Part shown: piece after piece, positions 37,078 through 47,361 of the stretch
How positions within the stretch are numbered: the stretch's first letter is position 1
Layout of the letters: the number at the start of each line of letters is the position of its first letter
Assembly (NCBI RefSeq): GCF_012911895.1
Contig: NZ_JAAXCV010000022.1
Location: 62,001-126,000 of the forward strand
Reading direction: 5' to 3'
Length of the DNA: 64,000 bases
From: Bacillus sp. RO3
Lineage (GTDB): Bacteria > Bacillota > Bacilli > Bacillales > Bacillaceae_B
Position numbers and translations under genes: made by a program
Notes under the pieces: generated by a model
Told to the model about the DNA's origin: nothing
Databases searched by the model: none
What the model saw: the letters and a program-made list of their open reading frames with translations, nothing else

Positions 37078-37156
37078 GTTCGATGAGAATGGGAGGCCTC
37101 TCAGGACCCATTCATTGGAAGAAAGTGCTTTCTTCATTACTCATTCTACAGATAGA

Positions 37157-37185
37157 TTGAAGTGATGCGGTTTTTTTTATATACT
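37157..37185 (+). promoter_or_regulatory. mutA promoter
   Basis: TTGAAG (37157-37162) and TATACT (37180-37185) with a 17-base spacer. The start point would be about 60 bases upstream of the cre site, so CcpA bound there would block elongation. Confidence 0.45.
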
Positions 37186-37251
37186 AAAATAGCATTAGTA
37201 TAAACATTTTGAATTTTCTATGAGCGTTCTTGAAAATGATTTATGCAAATA

Positions 37252-37265
37252 TGTAAACGATTACA
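37252..37265 (+). promoter_or_regulatory. Catabolite response element (cre) before mutA
   Basis: TGTAAACGATTACA matches the cre consensus TGWAANCGNTNWCA at every position and is nearly palindromic. It lies 27 bases before the mutA ATG. Predicts CcpA repression of methylmalonyl-CoA mutase genes on preferred sugars. Confidence 0.75.
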
Positions 37266-37291
37266 ATCATGCGCGTTGAAAGAGGGGTACT

Positions 37292-39079
37292 ATGAAGCTT
37301 ACTGATATGAAAGATCAATCATTCACGCCTTTAACACTTGCAGACTGGCAGGATGCTGCCGAAAAGGCATTAAAGGGAAGGGAAATCCATACTTTACATA
37401 CAAAAACCTACGAAAATATTGAGCTCAAACCGTTATACACAAAAAAAGATTTGCCTGTAGTAGATCGAGTCGGTGCCTATATTCCGAATGCAGAGGGGAA
37501 GCTGGAGCCGGGTCCAAAATGGTTCATCGCTCAAATGATAAGAAGGACTTCATGGGAAGAACTCACTTCAGCAGTGAAGGAGGCACTATCCCGGGGACAA
37601 AACTGTCTTTCATTCTCTGCAAGGAGATTAGACTTTACCAATGGATTCGAAACATTTATGAAGCATTTCATTGGTATGGACATGCCTGTTTTTTCCCTTG
37701 AAAAAGAGGCTGTCTACTCGTTGCAACGGTTGATGGGTATTCCAGAAATGTCGGGAATCAAAGGAGTAATAGGCTTTGATCCGCTATCTGAAATCCGGGA
37801 AGACGGTTTGGAAGACTGGTTGGGGCTGGTAGAGGAGGCAGATCAACACCTGCCAAGCCTGAAGACCATTCTGATCAATACTGCACCTTACCATAATAAA
37901 GGAGCCAGTGCCACACAGGAATTGGCCTATGCCCTTTGCGAAGGGGTTGCCTATATTGAAGCACTTCAACAAAAAGGGTGGACTGTTGAAAAGATTGCAG
38001 GTAAGATGCACTTCCATTTTGCTGTAGGCAGTCAATTCTTTATGGAAATGGCCAAAATCAGAGCCTTTAAGAGATTGTGGCAACAGGTTTTAGCTTCCTA
38101 TGGACTTTCAGAGCAAGTAAGAGCTAAATCTGTCAGTTGCAGTGTGGAAACCTCCCGACTTAACAAATCGGCCATTGATCCGTATGTCAATATGCTTCGC
38201 TCTGGTGGTGAAGCGTTTTCTGCCATACTGGCAGGAATCGATTATCTTATCGTTGATCCTTTTGATGATGTGCATGGGGAAGTCAATCCCCTTTCAGAAA
38301 GAATTGCCCGAAATACCCAACTGATCCTTGGTGAAGAAGCCCACTTGGATAAAGTGGTTGATCCAGGAGGCGGGTCTTTCTATGTTGAGTGGTTATCTGA
38401 GGAAGTAGGAAAGCTTGCGTGGAAGGAGTTTCAACAGGTTGAAGCGGAAGGCGGCATGATAGTCTGTCTTAAAAATGGTTCGATCGAGGAAAAGATAGAA
38501 AGGGTAAAGGACTGCCGCATTCAGGATCTGGCCCGTCGAAAAAACTCCATGATCGGAACGAATATCTATTCAAATCTTGAGGAAACCTTTAAAGCCGCAG
38601 CACCAACAAAACATGAGCGATTGTCCCTTCCTTTTGAAAGATTAAGAGAAAGGGCATCTAGGTTGGCAGGTAAACCAACGGCAGGGCTAATCGGATTAGG
38701 CGAATTGAAATCCCATAAGCCACGTGCTGATTTTGTGAAAGGGGTTTTATCAACAGGCGGCATTCACGCACTTCAGAGTAAAGAGTGTTTCTCTAAAGAA
38801 GATGTTCTCCAATTTGTAGAAGAAACCCGCTTCCCGTACTATGTGGTTTGTGGGGCTGATGGAGAGTATCTCGATAAATTATCCATGATTTTAGAATCCA
38901 TCCTCCAAATAGATTCTGACAGTGTGGTCGACATAGCAGGGAGTATCCCTGAAAAAAACAGAGCTGATTGGGCCCGGATGGGATTGAATGGATCCATTTA
39001 TTCTAAACAGAACTTACTTGAAAAACTGGATGAATTATTAACCATCTGGGAGGAGGGGAAAGACAGTGAAGAAGCCTGA
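37292..39079 (+). CDS. mutA: Methylmalonyl-CoA mutase small subunit
   Basis: Non-catalytic chain of the heterodimeric B12-dependent mutase. It has 595 residues: a TIM-barrel mutase domain (about 20-440) and a degenerate cobalamin-domain-like C-terminus lacking the DxHxxG cobalt-ligand motif, as expected for the small subunit. GAGGGG precedes the ATG. Its 3' end overlaps mutB by 14 bases. B. subtilis 168 has no mutAB at this place (from memory), so this is an added catabolic operon. Confidence 0.93.
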   Translation: MKLTDMKDQSFTPLTLADWQDAAEKALKGREIHTLHTKTYENIELKPLYTKKDLPVVDRVGAYIPNAEGKLEPGPKWFIAQMIRRTSWEELTSAVKEALSRGQNCLSFSARRLDFTNGFETFMKHFIGMDMPVFSLEKEAVYSLQRLMGIPEMSGIKGVIGFDPLSEIREDGLEDWLGLVEEADQHLPSLKTILINTAPYHNKGASATQELAYALCEGVAYIEALQQKGWTVEKIAGKMHFHFAVGSQFFMEMAKIRAFKRLWQQVLASYGLSEQVRAKSVSCSVETSRLNKSAIDPYVNMLRSGGEAFSAILAGIDYLIVDPFDDVHGEVNPLSERIARNTQLILGEEAHLDKVVDPGGGSFYVEWLSEEVGKLAWKEFQQVEAEGGMIVCLKNGSIEEKIERVKDCRIQDLARRKNSMIGTNIYSNLEETFKAAAPTKHERLSLPFERLRERASRLAGKPTAGLIGLGELKSHKPRADFVKGVLSTGGIHALQSKECFSKEDVLQFVEETRFPYYVVCGADGEYLDKLSMILESILQIDSDSVVDIAGSIPEKNRADWARMGLNGSIYSKQNLLEKLDELLTIWEEGKDSEEA

Positions 39080-41222
39080 CTGGCAACATATCAACCCGTA
39101 TTCGAATGAAGAAAGACCGAGGAAGGTTTCCTTGTCGGAAGAAACGTACGAGACGAATGAAAAGATCATGATAAAATCTCTTTATTCTGAGGAAGACACA
39201 ACTCATCTTACTCACAGAGAAGATCTACCTGGTCTCGCTCCATTCACAAGGGGACCTTATCCGACGATGTATGTGAATCGTCCGTGGACAGTAAGGCAAT
39301 ATGCTGGGTTTTCGACTGCAGAAGAAAGCAATGCTTTCTATAGGAGGAACTTAAGTATGGGACAGAAAGGACTGTCCGTAGCTTTTGATTTAGCCACCCA
39401 CCGTGGATATGACTCTGATCATCCAAGGGTTGTAGGAGATGTAGGGAAAGCGGGAGTGGCCATTGACTCCATTCTGGACATGAAAATTCTCTTTGACGGC
39501 ATTCCTCTCGATCAGATGTCTGTATCCATGACCATGAACGGTGCCGTGCTGCCCATTCTAGCCTTTTACATCGTGACAGCAGAGGAGCAGGGCGTTTCCC
39601 AGGAAAAGCTGTCCGGTACAATCCAAAATGATATTTTGAAAGAATACATGGTACGGAATACATATATCTACCCGCCTGAAACATCCATGAAAATCATTGC
39701 GGATATTTTCGAGTATACGTCCACTCATATGCCTAAGTTTAATAGTATCAGTATTTCAGGGTATCACATGCAAGAAGCTGGAGCACCTGCTGATATTGAG
39801 CTTGCCTATACGTTGGCAGATGGTCTTGAGTATGTCAGGACCGGGCTCAAGGCTGGGATCGACATCGATTCCTTTGCACCGAGACTTTCATTCTTCTGGG
39901 CCATTGGCATGAATTATTTTATGGAAGTGGCCAAGATGAGGGCTGCAAGGAGAATCTGGGCGAAAATGATGAAGACGTTCCATCCTCAGAATCCTAAATC
40001 AATGGCGTTAAGAACCCATTCCCAGACGTCCGGATGGAGTTTGACGGAGCAGGATCCGTATAATAATGTCATTCGTACCCTGCTAGAAGCCCATGCAGCG
40101 GCGATGGGCCACACGCAATCTCTTCATACAAATGCCTTGGATGAAGCGATTGCGCTTCCGACAGACTTTTCTGCCAGAATCGCCCGTAACACACAGCTGT
40201 ATCTTCAAGAAGAAACAGGTATTACGAAAGTGATCGACCCATGGGCTGGCTCCCATTATGTAGAGACGTTAACAGATCAACTGATGGAAAAGGCATGGGC
40301 GCATATTGAAGAAATAGAAGAATTGGGTGGCATGACAAAGGCGATTGAAACGGGCCTACCAAAGATGCGCATCGAGGAAGCGGCTGCCAGAAGACAAGCG
40401 ATGATCGATTCAGGGGATGAGTCCATCATCGGGGTGAACAAATACCGCCTTGAAAAGGAAGATCCGATTGATACGCTGGACATCGACAATACGATTGTAA
40501 GACAAAAGCAGATTGAGCGGATTCAAACGCTTAGAGAGGAAAGGAATGAAAGGAGGGTCATTGAAACCCTTGAAGCTTTGACTCACGCTGCTGAGACAGG
40601 GGAAGGAAACCTCCTTGAAAAAGCAGTTGAGGCAGCAAGGGCACGCGCCACTTTAGGAGAAATCTCCGATGCGATAGAAAAAGTATCAGGAAGACATAAA
40701 GCAACGATACGCAGTATAAGCGGGGTGTACAGCTCGAATTTTTCAAATGAGCAGGAAATCAATATCGTAAAAGAGATGACGGAAGAATTTTTAGAAAATG
40801 AAGGAAGAAGACCCCGAATTCTTATAGCGAAGATGGGACAAGACGGACATGACAGGGGAGCCAAAGTCATCAGTACGGCATTTGCCGATCTTGGATTTGA
40901 TGTGGACATCGGACCGTTGTTCCAAACGCCTGAAGAAACAGCTCTTCAAGCAGTTGAAAATGATGTACATGTCATCGGTGTAAGTTCATTGGCCGCAGGT
41001 CATAAAACGCTTCTGCCCCAATTAATAAGGGAACTGAAGAAACTCGGCAGGGAAGACATCCTGGTTGTCATTGGTGGAGTGATTCCCGCCAAGGACTATG
41101 ACTTCCTATTAAACAACGGTGCCTCGGCCGTCTTTGGTCCAGGAACGATCATTCCCGTGGCTGCACAAAAGGTGATAAAAGAAATTTATGAAGTGCTGGG
41201 CTATGAGGAAGTGGCTGAATAA
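39066..41222 (+). CDS. mutB: Methylmalonyl-CoA mutase large subunit
   Basis: Catalytic chain interconverting (R)-methylmalonyl-CoA and succinyl-CoA with adenosylcobalamin. It has 718 residues. The substrate-binding barrel is N-terminal ([20 protein letters not shown]), and the C-terminal B12 domain carries the cobalt-ligand His in [14 protein letters not shown] start at 39066 with GGAGGAGGGG upstream, overlapping the mutA end. The stop overlaps the first base of meaB. Confidence 0.96.
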   Translation: MKKPDWQHINPYSNEERPRKVSLSEETYETNEKIMIKSLYSEEDTTHLTHREDLPGLAPFTRGPYPTMYVNRPWTVRQYAGFSTAEESNAFYRRNLSMGQKGLSVAFDLATHRGYDSDHPRVVGDVGKAGVAIDSILDMKILFDGIPLDQMSVSMTMNGAVLPILAFYIVTAEEQGVSQEKLSGTIQNDILKEYMVRNTYIYPPETSMKIIADIFEYTSTHMPKFNSISISGYHMQEAGAPADIELAYTLADGLEYVRTGLKAGIDIDSFAPRLSFFWAIGMNYFMEVAKMRAARRIWAKMMKTFHPQNPKSMALRTHSQTSGWSLTEQDPYNNVIRTLLEAHAAAMGHTQSLHTNALDEAIALPTDFSARIARNTQLYLQEETGITKVIDPWAGSHYVETLTDQLMEKAWAHIEEIEELGGMTKAIETGLPKMRIEEAAARRQAMIDSGDESIIGVNKYRLEKEDPIDTLDIDNTIVRQKQIERIQTLREERNERRVIETLEALTHAAETGEGNLLEKAVEAARARATLGEISDAIEKVSGRHKATIRSISGVYSSNFSNEQEINIVKEMTEEFLENEGRRPRILIAKMGQDGHDRGAKVISTAFADLGFDVDIGPLFQTPEETALQAVENDVHVIGVSSLAAGHKTLLPQLIRELKKLGREDILVVIGGVIPAKDYDFLLNNGASAVFGPGTIIPVAAQKVIKEIYEVLGYEEVAE

Positions 41223-42259
41223 TGACTGAGCATCAGCCGGAAAGAAAGAAGCGGTTTGTTAAAAAGAAAAAAGAACCTGTTTCCATAAGTGGATTAAAAA
41301 ACGGGATCCTGAATGGAGACCGCAGCTATTTAGCGAAAGCCATCACGCTGATTGAAAGCAATGCAGAAGAGCATTATGCATTGGGGCAGGAACTGCTGCA
41401 GGAGCTTCTGCCCCATACGGGTAAAAGCTTCCGGATCGGGATCACAGGTGTTCCGGGTGCAGGGAAAAGTACTTTTATCGAACAGTTCGGGGAAATGTTA
41501 TGTGAGGAAGGGCTCCGTGTAGCGGTCCTTGCCATCGACCCCAGCTCCTCCATTTCCGGGGGAAGCATATTGGGGGATAAAACAAGGATGGAACAGTTAT
41601 CCAAGAACCCCCTTGCTTTTGTCAGACCCTCCCCGACCGCAGGAACCCTTGGCGGGGTCCATCGAAAAACCAATGAAACCCTCCTCTTATGTGAAGCAGC
41701 AGGGTACGACCTCATCATCATCGAAACAGTCGGGGTTGGACAAAGTGAAGTCATGGTAAGGCAGATGGTCGACTTCTTCCTGTTGCTCGTCATCACCGGC
41801 GCCGGGGATGAGCTGCAAGGAATGAAAAAAGGAATCATGGAGCTTGCCGACGCCTTGCTTGTGAATAAAGCCGATGGAGAGAATAAGCCACTCGCTGAGA
41901 AAACCAAAAGAGAGCTCAACCAGATTCTTCACTTCCTGGCTCCGGCAACAAAAGGCTGGAGTTCCGAAGCATATACCTGTTCTGCTTTGAAAAATGAAGG
42001 ATTGAAAGAAATATGGGATGTGGTTAAACAGTTCGAAAAGCAAACCAAGGCACAAGGTGTCTTTGAGGAGAGACGACTCTTTCAAAAGCAGGAATGGTTC
42101 CATACCATGTTGAAAGAAAGGATTCTCTCGGACTTCTTTTTTCATAAAGACATTAAGTCCTCCCTTCCCGGTGTGGAAAATCGGGTGAAAACAGGGGACT
42201 TCACGACTTCCCAGGCAGTGGAGGAATTGTTGAAACGATATAAAGAATCAATGTATTGA
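41222..42259 (+). CDS. meaB: Methylmalonyl-CoA mutase-associated GTPase MeaB
   Basis: G3E-type GTPase chaperone that gates B12 loading and protects MutAB from inactivation (older name ArgK). It has 345 residues. Walker A is GVPGAGKST near residue 77; [29 protein letters not shown] and VNKAD (G4-like) follow. The one-base overlap with mutB (TAATG) indicates coupling. Confidence 0.95.
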   Translation: MTEHQPERKKRFVKKKKEPVSISGLKNGILNGDRSYLAKAITLIESNAEEHYALGQELLQELLPHTGKSFRIGITGVPGAGKSTFIEQFGEMLCEEGLRVAVLAIDPSSSISGGSILGDKTRMEQLSKNPLAFVRPSPTAGTLGGVHRKTNETLLLCEAAGYDLIIIETVGVGQSEVMVRQMVDFFLLLVITGAGDELQGMKKGIMELADALLVNKADGENKPLAEKTKRELNQILHFLAPATKGWSSEAYTCSALKNEGLKEIWDVVKQFEKQTKAQGVFEERRLFQKQEWFHTMLKERILSDFFFHKDIKSSLPGVENRVKTGDFTTSQAVEELLKRYKESMY

Positions 42260-42278
42260 CAGGAAGAATCAATTTTAA

Positions 42279-42308
42279 TTGAAAGATATGGTTTGAAATT
42301 GGTATGAT
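42279..42308 (+). promoter_or_regulatory. brxB promoter
   Basis: TTGAAA (42279-42284) and TATGAT (42303-42308) with an 18-base spacer, about 70 bases before brxB. Confidence 0.5.
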
Positions 42309-42375
42309 AGGGGTACATCTAATCCCTTCAATTTATGGAGAATGATTAAGTCATCGATAAAAGGAGAGTTCAAAC

Positions 42376-42813
42376 ATGGATATAGATTTCAATTTGCTAA
42401 TGAATGATGTTGTCCGTCAGGCACGTCAGGAAATCGAAACAGCTGGTTATACCCAGCTGACAACAGAGGAAGAAGTAGATCAAGCTTTCTCAAAAGAAGG
42501 TACGACACTTGTGATGATCAATTCTGTATGTGGTTGTGCAGGAGGGATTGCACGTCCAGCAGCAGCCCATTCCATTCATTTCGATAAACGTCCGGATCAG
42601 CTTGTAACAGTTTTCGCCGGACAGGATAAAGAAGCCACTGCGAAAGCGCGCAGCTACTTCACCGGCTACCCTCCATCTTCACCGTCCTTCGCTTTATTGA
42701 AAGACGGAAAGCTTTTGACGATGGTTGAAAGACACGAAATTGAAGGTCATGACCCAATGTCTGTAGTGAACAAACTGCAATCTTACTTCGATCAGTATTG
42801 TGAAGAAGTATAA
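42376..42813 (+). CDS. brxB: Bacilliredoxin BrxB (YqiW)
   Basis: Thiol-disulfide protein that removes bacillithiol from S-bacillithiolated proteins. It has 145 residues, with a thioredoxin-like fold (DUF1094) and the CGC active site in [23 protein letters not shown] precedes the ATG. It has its own promoter and terminator, standing between mutAB-meaB and artPQR. Confidence 0.95.
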   Translation: MDIDFNLLMNDVVRQARQEIETAGYTQLTTEEEVDQAFSKEGTTLVMINSVCGCAGGIARPAAAHSIHFDKRPDQLVTVFAGQDKEATAKARSYFTGYPPSSPSFALLKDGKLLTMVERHEIEGHDPMSVVNKLQSYFDQYCEEV

Positions 42814-42819
42814 GTGAAA

Positions 42820-42880
42820 TAAAGAGCCTGTCAGGTTCCTCTCTGTATTCATGAGAGAACCTAGACGGGCTCTTTTTTTA
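42820..42880 (+). terminator. Rho-independent terminator after brxB
   Basis: Outer stem AAAGAGCC / GGGCTCTTT and inner AGGTTC / GAACCT, followed by a T run. The stretch 42881-43038 beyond it holds only AT-rich sequence. Confidence 0.88.
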
Positions 42881-43038
42881 TATTGTCATAAGGAAAGGTG
42901 GATGATAGAGTGTATGGAAATATGCATAATAGTTGTATATTGTAGAATGCTCTCAGTTCATAAAAGCAGAAGATCCCATTGATGTAAACTCGAAAATTTT
43001 CAGAATAAAGAGATATTTACTAATAATAATAAAAAGTA

Positions 43039-43066
43039 TTGCATAATAATTCACCTCTGTTAAAAT
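43039..43066 (+). promoter_or_regulatory. artP promoter with ARG-box
   Basis: TTGCAT (43039-43044) and TAAAAT (43061-43066), spacing 16, form a promoter. Over the -35 lies TGCATAATAATTCA (43040-43053), which fits the AhrC/ArgR half-site pair TGAAT-N4-ATTCA with one mismatch. This predicts arginine-dependent repression of the transporter by AhrC. Confidence 0.55.
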
Positions 43067-43130
43067 ACGAATATAGTAATTGATATGCAAAATATATTAT
43101 ATTTATACAAAACTTCTAGGAGGAACGAAA

Positions 43131-43958
43131 ATGAAAAAGCTATTATCTTTTCTTTTATTAATGATTGTTTCTGCTTCCCTGGCTGCTTGTGGTGCTGGTG
43201 AAGAAGCAGATACCGCTTTAGGAGAATCCAAGAAATTAATCATGGGTACGTCTGCGGACTATAAACCATTTGAATATGTGGACACTGCCCACAGTGATGA
43301 AATCATTGGGTACGACATTGACTTAGCCAATATGCTGGCAAAAGAAATGGGACATGAAATCGAAATCAAGGATATGGAATTCAGTGGATTGATCTCAGCC
43401 CTTAAGACTGGTCAGGTGGACTTCGTATTATCGGCCATGACCCCAACTCCAGAGCGACAAAAGAATGTGGACTTCAGTGACGTTTACTACACGGCACAAG
43501 ATATGATCATCTCCACTACAGAGGCTGGGATTCAAAGTGAAAAGGATCTTGACGGGAAAACCGTAGGCGTTCAACTGGGATCCATCCAACAGGATGCAGC
43601 TGAGGAACTTTCGAAATCAATCCAACTAAAGGTTGATACACGTGACCGTATCCCTGAATTGATACAGGATCTTCAAAATGGGCGTTTTGATGCCATCATC
43701 ATTGAAAACACTGTGGCAAACGGCTATCTGGATAAACATGATGAGCTTCAAGGACATACGATGAATGTGGATGAAGAGGAGGCAGGTTCAGCCGTTGCGC
43801 TTCCTAAGAACAGTGAGCTTACAAGTGAATTCAATGCAGCTTTAAAGAAGCTCAAAGAAAATGGTGAGTTGGAGAAACTTGCTGAAAAGTGGTTTGACGG
43901 AGAACAGTTGTGTAGTGAAGGACTAACCTCTCATTCGGTTAGTCCTTCCCATTTATAG
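43131..43958 (+). CDS. artP: Arginine ABC transporter substrate-binding lipoprotein
   Basis: Extracellular lipoprotein that binds arginine (yqiX/artP). It has 275 residues: signal peptide with lipobox SLAAC (Cys19), then a family-3 solute-binding fold (LIMGTSADYKPFEY, LSAMTPTPERQKNVDFS, VGVQLGSIQ). The start ATG at 43131 follows AGGAGG. The usual end WF.GE is followed here by about 20 extra residues (QLCSEGLTSHSVSPSHL) encoded by a stem-loop, likely a lost stop codon. TAGTGA occurs in another frame at 43914. Confidence 0.93.
   Translation: MKKLLSFLLLMIVSASLAACGAGEEADTALGESKKLIMGTSADYKPFEYVDTAHSDEIIGYDIDLANMLAKEMGHEIEIKDMEFSGLISALKTGQVDFVLSAMTPTPERQKNVDFSDVYYTAQDMIISTTEAGIQSEKDLDGKTVGVQLGSIQQDAAEELSKSIQLKVDTRDRIPELIQDLQNGRFDAIIIENTVANGYLDKHDELQGHTMNVDEEEAGSAVALPKNSELTSEFNAALKKLKENGELEKLAEKWFDGEQLCSEGLTSHSVSPSHL
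43921..43949 (+). other. Stem-loop at the artP-artQ junction
   Basis: AAGGACTAACC and GGTTAGTCCTT form a perfect 11-pair stem around an 8-base loop, without a T run. Such hairpins after binding-protein genes commonly stabilise the upstream mRNA and raise its level over the permease gene. Here it lies inside the coding sequence. Confidence 0.7.
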
Positions 43959-43988
43959 AAACAATCATACGCTTGGAGGAGACTGAAA

Positions 43989-44648
43989 ATGCCGCTGGAT
44001 TTTGAACAACTGGTTCCTTCCATTCCCTTTATTCTGGAAGGGTTGAAGGTCACACTGAAAATTGTAGGGCTGTCAGGGGTACTTGGATTTGCTTTCGGTA
44101 TCGCTCTTGCCCTTTGTAAAATAAGTTCCATTAAACCGTTGATATTGCTTGCAGACATTTATACATCGATTTTTCGGGGGACGCCTTTGGTCCTTCAATT
44201 AATGATTATCTTTTATGGTTCACCCCAGCTTTTTGGAACACAGATTGAACCGCATACAGCAGCCATTCTGTCATTTTCTCTTAATTCGGCTGCTTATATA
44301 TCAGAAATCATCCGTGCGGGAATCAATGCAGTGGAAAAAGGCCAAAAGGAAGCGGCAATGGCTCTCGGGGTGCCGTATCCATTGATGATGAAAGATGTGA
44401 TCCTGCCCCAGGCGATTAAAAATATCCTGCCTGCACTGATGAATGAATTCATTACCCTGACTAAGGAATCTGCCATCGTTACCGTCATCGGAGCTGCCGA
44501 TGTCATGAGACGGTCGTATATGGTCGGCAGTGATTTGTATTCCTTTTTCGAACCTCTTCTTTTTGCAGGACTGATCTATTATGTTCTTGTCATGGTTCTG
44601 ACCTTATTAGGAAAAGTCGTGGAAGGGAGACTGCGTACAAATGATTAA
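43989..44648 (+). CDS. artQ: Arginine ABC transporter permease
   Basis: Polar amino-acid permease (HisM family), 219 residues with about five membrane helices. The EAA loop [28 protein letters not shown], which contacts the ATPase, is complete. GGAGGAG precedes the ATG. The 3' end overlaps artR by 8 bases. B. subtilis equivalent yqiY. Confidence 0.95.
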   Translation: MPLDFEQLVPSIPFILEGLKVTLKIVGLSGVLGFAFGIALALCKISSIKPLILLADIYTSIFRGTPLVLQLMIIFYGSPQLFGTQIEPHTAAILSFSLNSAAYISEIIRAGINAVEKGQKEAAMALGVPYPLMMKDVILPQAIKNILPALMNEFITLTKESAIVTVIGAADVMRRSYMVGSDLYSFFEPLLFAGLIYYVLVMVLTLLGKVVEGRLRTND

Positions 44649-45357
44649 AGCAGAAAAAATTACGAAATCATTCGGAAAACTTTCGGTGTTGAAAGGGATC
44701 GATTTCTCAGTAAAAAAGGGGGAGGTTGTCGCATTGATCGGACCTTCAGGCTCAGGTAAATCGACCTTGCTCCGCTGTCTGAATCAATTAGAAGAACCCT
44801 CTACAGGTGATATATACTTTGAAGATGAACTTGTCAACGGGAAGAACATCAGTAGGGTGAGACAGGACGTAGGCATGGTATTCCAACATTTTCACCTCTT
44901 TCCACATATGACCGCCTTAGAAAACGTGATATATGCTCCAGTGAAAGTGAAGGGTCTAAATAGAGCAGACGCTAAAAAACTGGGGACGGACCTCATGATG
45001 AAGGTCGGCTTAAAAGAAAAGAGCAGCGAATTCCCTGCCCGTTTATCAGGTGGTCAAAAGCAGCGTGTGGCGATTGCCAGAGCGCTTGCCATGGAACCGA
45101 AAGTGATGCTGTTTGATGAACCGACTTCAGCCCTGGATCCGGAAATGGTGAAAGAGGTCCTTGAAGTCATGAAATCTCTTGCTCATACGGGAATGACGAT
45201 GATCATCGTGACTCATGAAATGGGGTTCGCCAGAGAGGTGGCAGACCGGGTCTTGTTCATGGATGATGGAAAAATCGTGGAAGAAGGAGAGCCGCTTTCG
45301 TTCTTCTCCAACCCGCAAAGCGATCGTGGGAAGGAATTTCTTGAAAAAATAGTGTGA
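44641..45357 (+). CDS. artR: Arginine ABC transporter ATP-binding protein
   Basis: ATPase of the arginine importer, 238 residues: Walker [11 protein letters not shown]-loop [12 protein letters not shown], signature [15 protein letters not shown], Walker [13 protein letters not shown], and switch His in VTHEMGF. B. subtilis equivalent yqiZ. A terminator follows directly. Confidence 0.96.
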   Translation: MIKAEKITKSFGKLSVLKGIDFSVKKGEVVALIGPSGSGKSTLLRCLNQLEEPSTGDIYFEDELVNGKNISRVRQDVGMVFQHFHLFPHMTALENVIYAPVKVKGLNRADAKKLGTDLMMKVGLKEKSSEFPARLSGGQKQRVAIARALAMEPKVMLFDEPTSALDPEMVKEVLEVMKSLAHTGMTMIIVTHEMGFAREVADRVLFMDDGKIVEEGEPLSFFSNPQSDRGKEFLEKIV

Positions 45358-45363
45358 AAGCTG

Positions 45364-45398
45364 GAGGATGAACGGATCTCTCGTTCATCCTTTTTTTA
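45364..45398 (+). terminator. Rho-independent terminator after artR
   Basis: Stem AGGATGAACG / CGTTCATCCT, 7-base loop, then seven T. Confidence 0.92.
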
Positions 45399-45460
45399 TG
45401 TTCCAGGGAATTATGGTATTCTATAGAAGCTAAACTTGAAAGAGTTAGGAGAAAAAAAGA

Positions 45461-46447
45461 ATGTTTCGAATCGGTTATCGAACACTTAAGACTGGGATTG
45501 GCACAGCAGCGGCAATCAGCATTGCACAGTGGTTTCAACTGGATAACTTTGTATCTGCCGGGATCTTGACGATTCTGTGCATTCAAAATACAAAGAAGAA
45601 ATCGGTAAACGCATCTTGGAGCCGTTTCCTGGCATGCGTGATCGCCATGCTCATTTCTGCCGTGTTCTTTGAGTTTCTGTCCTATCATCCTGCCATCATA
45701 GGATTATTGTTACTCGTGTTCATTCCGATCACCGTTGCCTTGAACATCAAGGAAGGAATCGTCACCAGTTCCGTTATTATTCTACATATTTATTCAGCAG
45801 GGAACGTCACCCTGGGACTTTTTCAAAATGAACTCGGGATCATCGTGATCGGAATCGGGATTGCTCTTCTTATGAACCTCTATATGCCGAGTGTCGATAA
45901 ACAAATGATTGAGTATCAAGAGAGGATCGAAGCAAATTTTTATAAGATGTTCTGCGAGATGATCAATTATTTACGAACCCATGACAGCCAGTGGGATGGC
46001 AAGGAAATAACAGAAACAGAACAATTGCTTAAAGAGGCGAAGACGATTGCATTTAAAGATGTTGAGAACCACTTTTTACGGGACGAGAACTTATACTATT
46101 TGTATTTTAAAATGAGGGAGAAGCAATTTGAAATTCTCCAGCGAATTCTGCCCATTGCCACCTCCATATCGTTCACAGTGGAGCAGGGACAGCGCATTGC
46201 CGAGTTTCTCGAAGAGCTTAGCGAACATATTCATCCGGGGAATACGGCTCTGTTTTACTTGAAGAAATTGTACGACATGAAAGTGGAGTTTGAGCAAATG
46301 GATTTACCAAAGACGAGGGAAGAATTTGAGACCCGTGCCGCCCTTTATCAGTTCGTTCAGGAAATGGAGCAATACCTCCTGCTGAAAAGCTCATTTAAAG
46401 GTATAAAGAAGGATGAAAATGAAGCAAGAGAAGTAAACTACACCTAA
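45461..46447 (+). CDS. yqjA: Aromatic acid exporter family protein YqjA
   Basis: Membrane protein of the ArAE_1 (DUF939) family, 328 residues. The N-terminal half has about four to six hydrophobic helices (15-35, 55-90, 95-150); the C-terminal half (about 150-328) is a soluble helical domain. The substrate is unknown. TTAGGAG lies 9 bases before the ATG. It is the first of a pair with yqjB, 20 bases apart. Confidence 0.88.
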   Translation: MFRIGYRTLKTGIGTAAAISIAQWFQLDNFVSAGILTILCIQNTKKKSVNASWSRFLACVIAMLISAVFFEFLSYHPAIIGLLLLVFIPITVALNIKEGIVTSSVIILHIYSAGNVTLGLFQNELGIIVIGIGIALLMNLYMPSVDKQMIEYQERIEANFYKMFCEMINYLRTHDSQWDGKEITETEQLLKEAKTIAFKDVENHFLRDENLYYLYFKMREKQFEILQRILPIATSISFTVEQGQRIAEFLEELSEHIHPGNTALFYLKKLYDMKVEFEQMDLPKTREEFETRAALYQFVQEMEQYLLLKSSFKGIKKDENEAREVNYT

Positions 46448-46467
46448 AACATGAAAAAGGTGATAGG

Positions 46468-46971
46468 ATGCGTCTGCTTCTTGCTCTTATATTGTTCGCC
46501 TCTCCAATCTGGCCCCTGGGAAGGAACCCGGTTCCGGGAGATCCGTTTATCATCGTGAATAAGGAGAACAATCAACTGGCTTATATTGATGATGGTGAAA
46601 TCAAGGGAACCTTCCCGGTGGCGACGGGGAAAACCATGAACCTCACTCCTGAAGGCTTGTTCAATGTCACGGTTAAAGCGAAAAACCCTTATTATCGTAA
46701 AAAGGATATTCCAGGGGGAGACCCAAGGAATCCACTAGGAACAAGGTGGATCGGATTTGATGCAGAAGGGACGGACGGAAGGATATACGGGATCCACGGG
46801 ACAAATCAACCTACCAGTATAGGAAGGTACCTCTCAAACGGATGCATACGTATGAATAACCAACATGTAGAATCCCTGTTCGATGGAGTCCCCTTGGGAA
46901 CCAAGGTGCTCGTTGTAAAAACGAAGAAAAGCTTCAATCAACTCGGGAGTGAACATGGGGCATTAAAATAA
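46468..46971 (+). CDS. yqjB: L,D-transpeptidase YqjB (YkuD domain)
   Basis: Putative cell-wall L,D-transpeptidase, 167 residues. A short N-terminal hydrophobic signal (about 1-17) directs export. The YkuD domain spans about 25-155 with YGIHGTNQPTSIG and the catalytic SNGCIRM (His/Cys). Proline-rich residues between signal and domain replace a LysM domain, which is absent. AAAAAGGTGATAGG precedes the ATG. Confidence 0.92.
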   Translation: MRLLLALILFASPIWPLGRNPVPGDPFIIVNKENNQLAYIDDGEIKGTFPVATGKTMNLTPEGLFNVTVKAKNPYYRKKDIPGGDPRNPLGTRWIGFDAEGTDGRIYGIHGTNQPTSIGRYLSNGCIRMNNQHVESLFDGVPLGTKVLVVKTKKSFNQLGSEHGALK

Positions 46972-47021
46972 GGGGCAATGCTCTCAGCTGAAGCCCTGCC
47001 TTCTCTCAACATTCGAAAGCC

Positions 47022-47074
47022 AAAAAAAAAGGATCTGCTCGTCGACATGGTCGAAAAGCAGATCCTTTTTTTTG
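47022..47074. terminator. Bidirectional terminator between yqjB and prli42
   Basis: Perfect stem AAAAAAAAGGATCTGCT / AGCAGATCCTTTTTTTT with an 18-base loop. A and T runs at both ends suit termination of convergent yqjB (plus) and prli42 (minus). Confidence 0.9.
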
Positions 47075-47077
47075 TTA

Positions 47078-47173
47078 CTATAGTAAGAAAGTCAGACCGG
47101 CCATGATCGTCGAGGCAATCATGGCAAACAGCATGACAAATACCATTATTTTTTGAATTTTTTTATTACCCAT
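47078..47173 (-). CDS. prli42: Prli42-like stressosome miniprotein
   Basis: 31-residue single-pass membrane peptide: basic start (MGNKKIQK) and one hydrophobic helix (IMVFVMLFAMIASTIMAGLTFLL) to the end. Size, layout and basic-plus-helix pattern match Prli42, the Listeria membrane miniprotein that anchors the stressosome to the membrane; homologues occur across Firmicutes. On the minus strand, TGGAG lies 7 bases before the ATG and a terminator lies just past the stop. Identification by pattern, not alignment. Confidence 0.75.
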   Translation of the reverse strand: MGNKKIQKIMVFVMLFAMIASTIMAGLTFLL

Positions 47174-47361
47174 TGTATCGCTCCATTCTCCCACCTTAGC
47201 ATGAGATGATTTTCTACTCTATTTTATCGTGAATAGTGAGAGAAGACAACCATCCCGATAAAAGAAAACGCTTTATTTATTCGGCTGAATAGGAGGAAAT
47301 TCGACAACATGTATGGAATACTATATGGGTGGAACATGTAAACAACAGGGGGATGATAGGG

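Noticed and set aside
47255-47275. cre site upstream of mce (AGAAAACGCTTTAT)
   Set aside because: The core resembles cre but three fixed positions fail.
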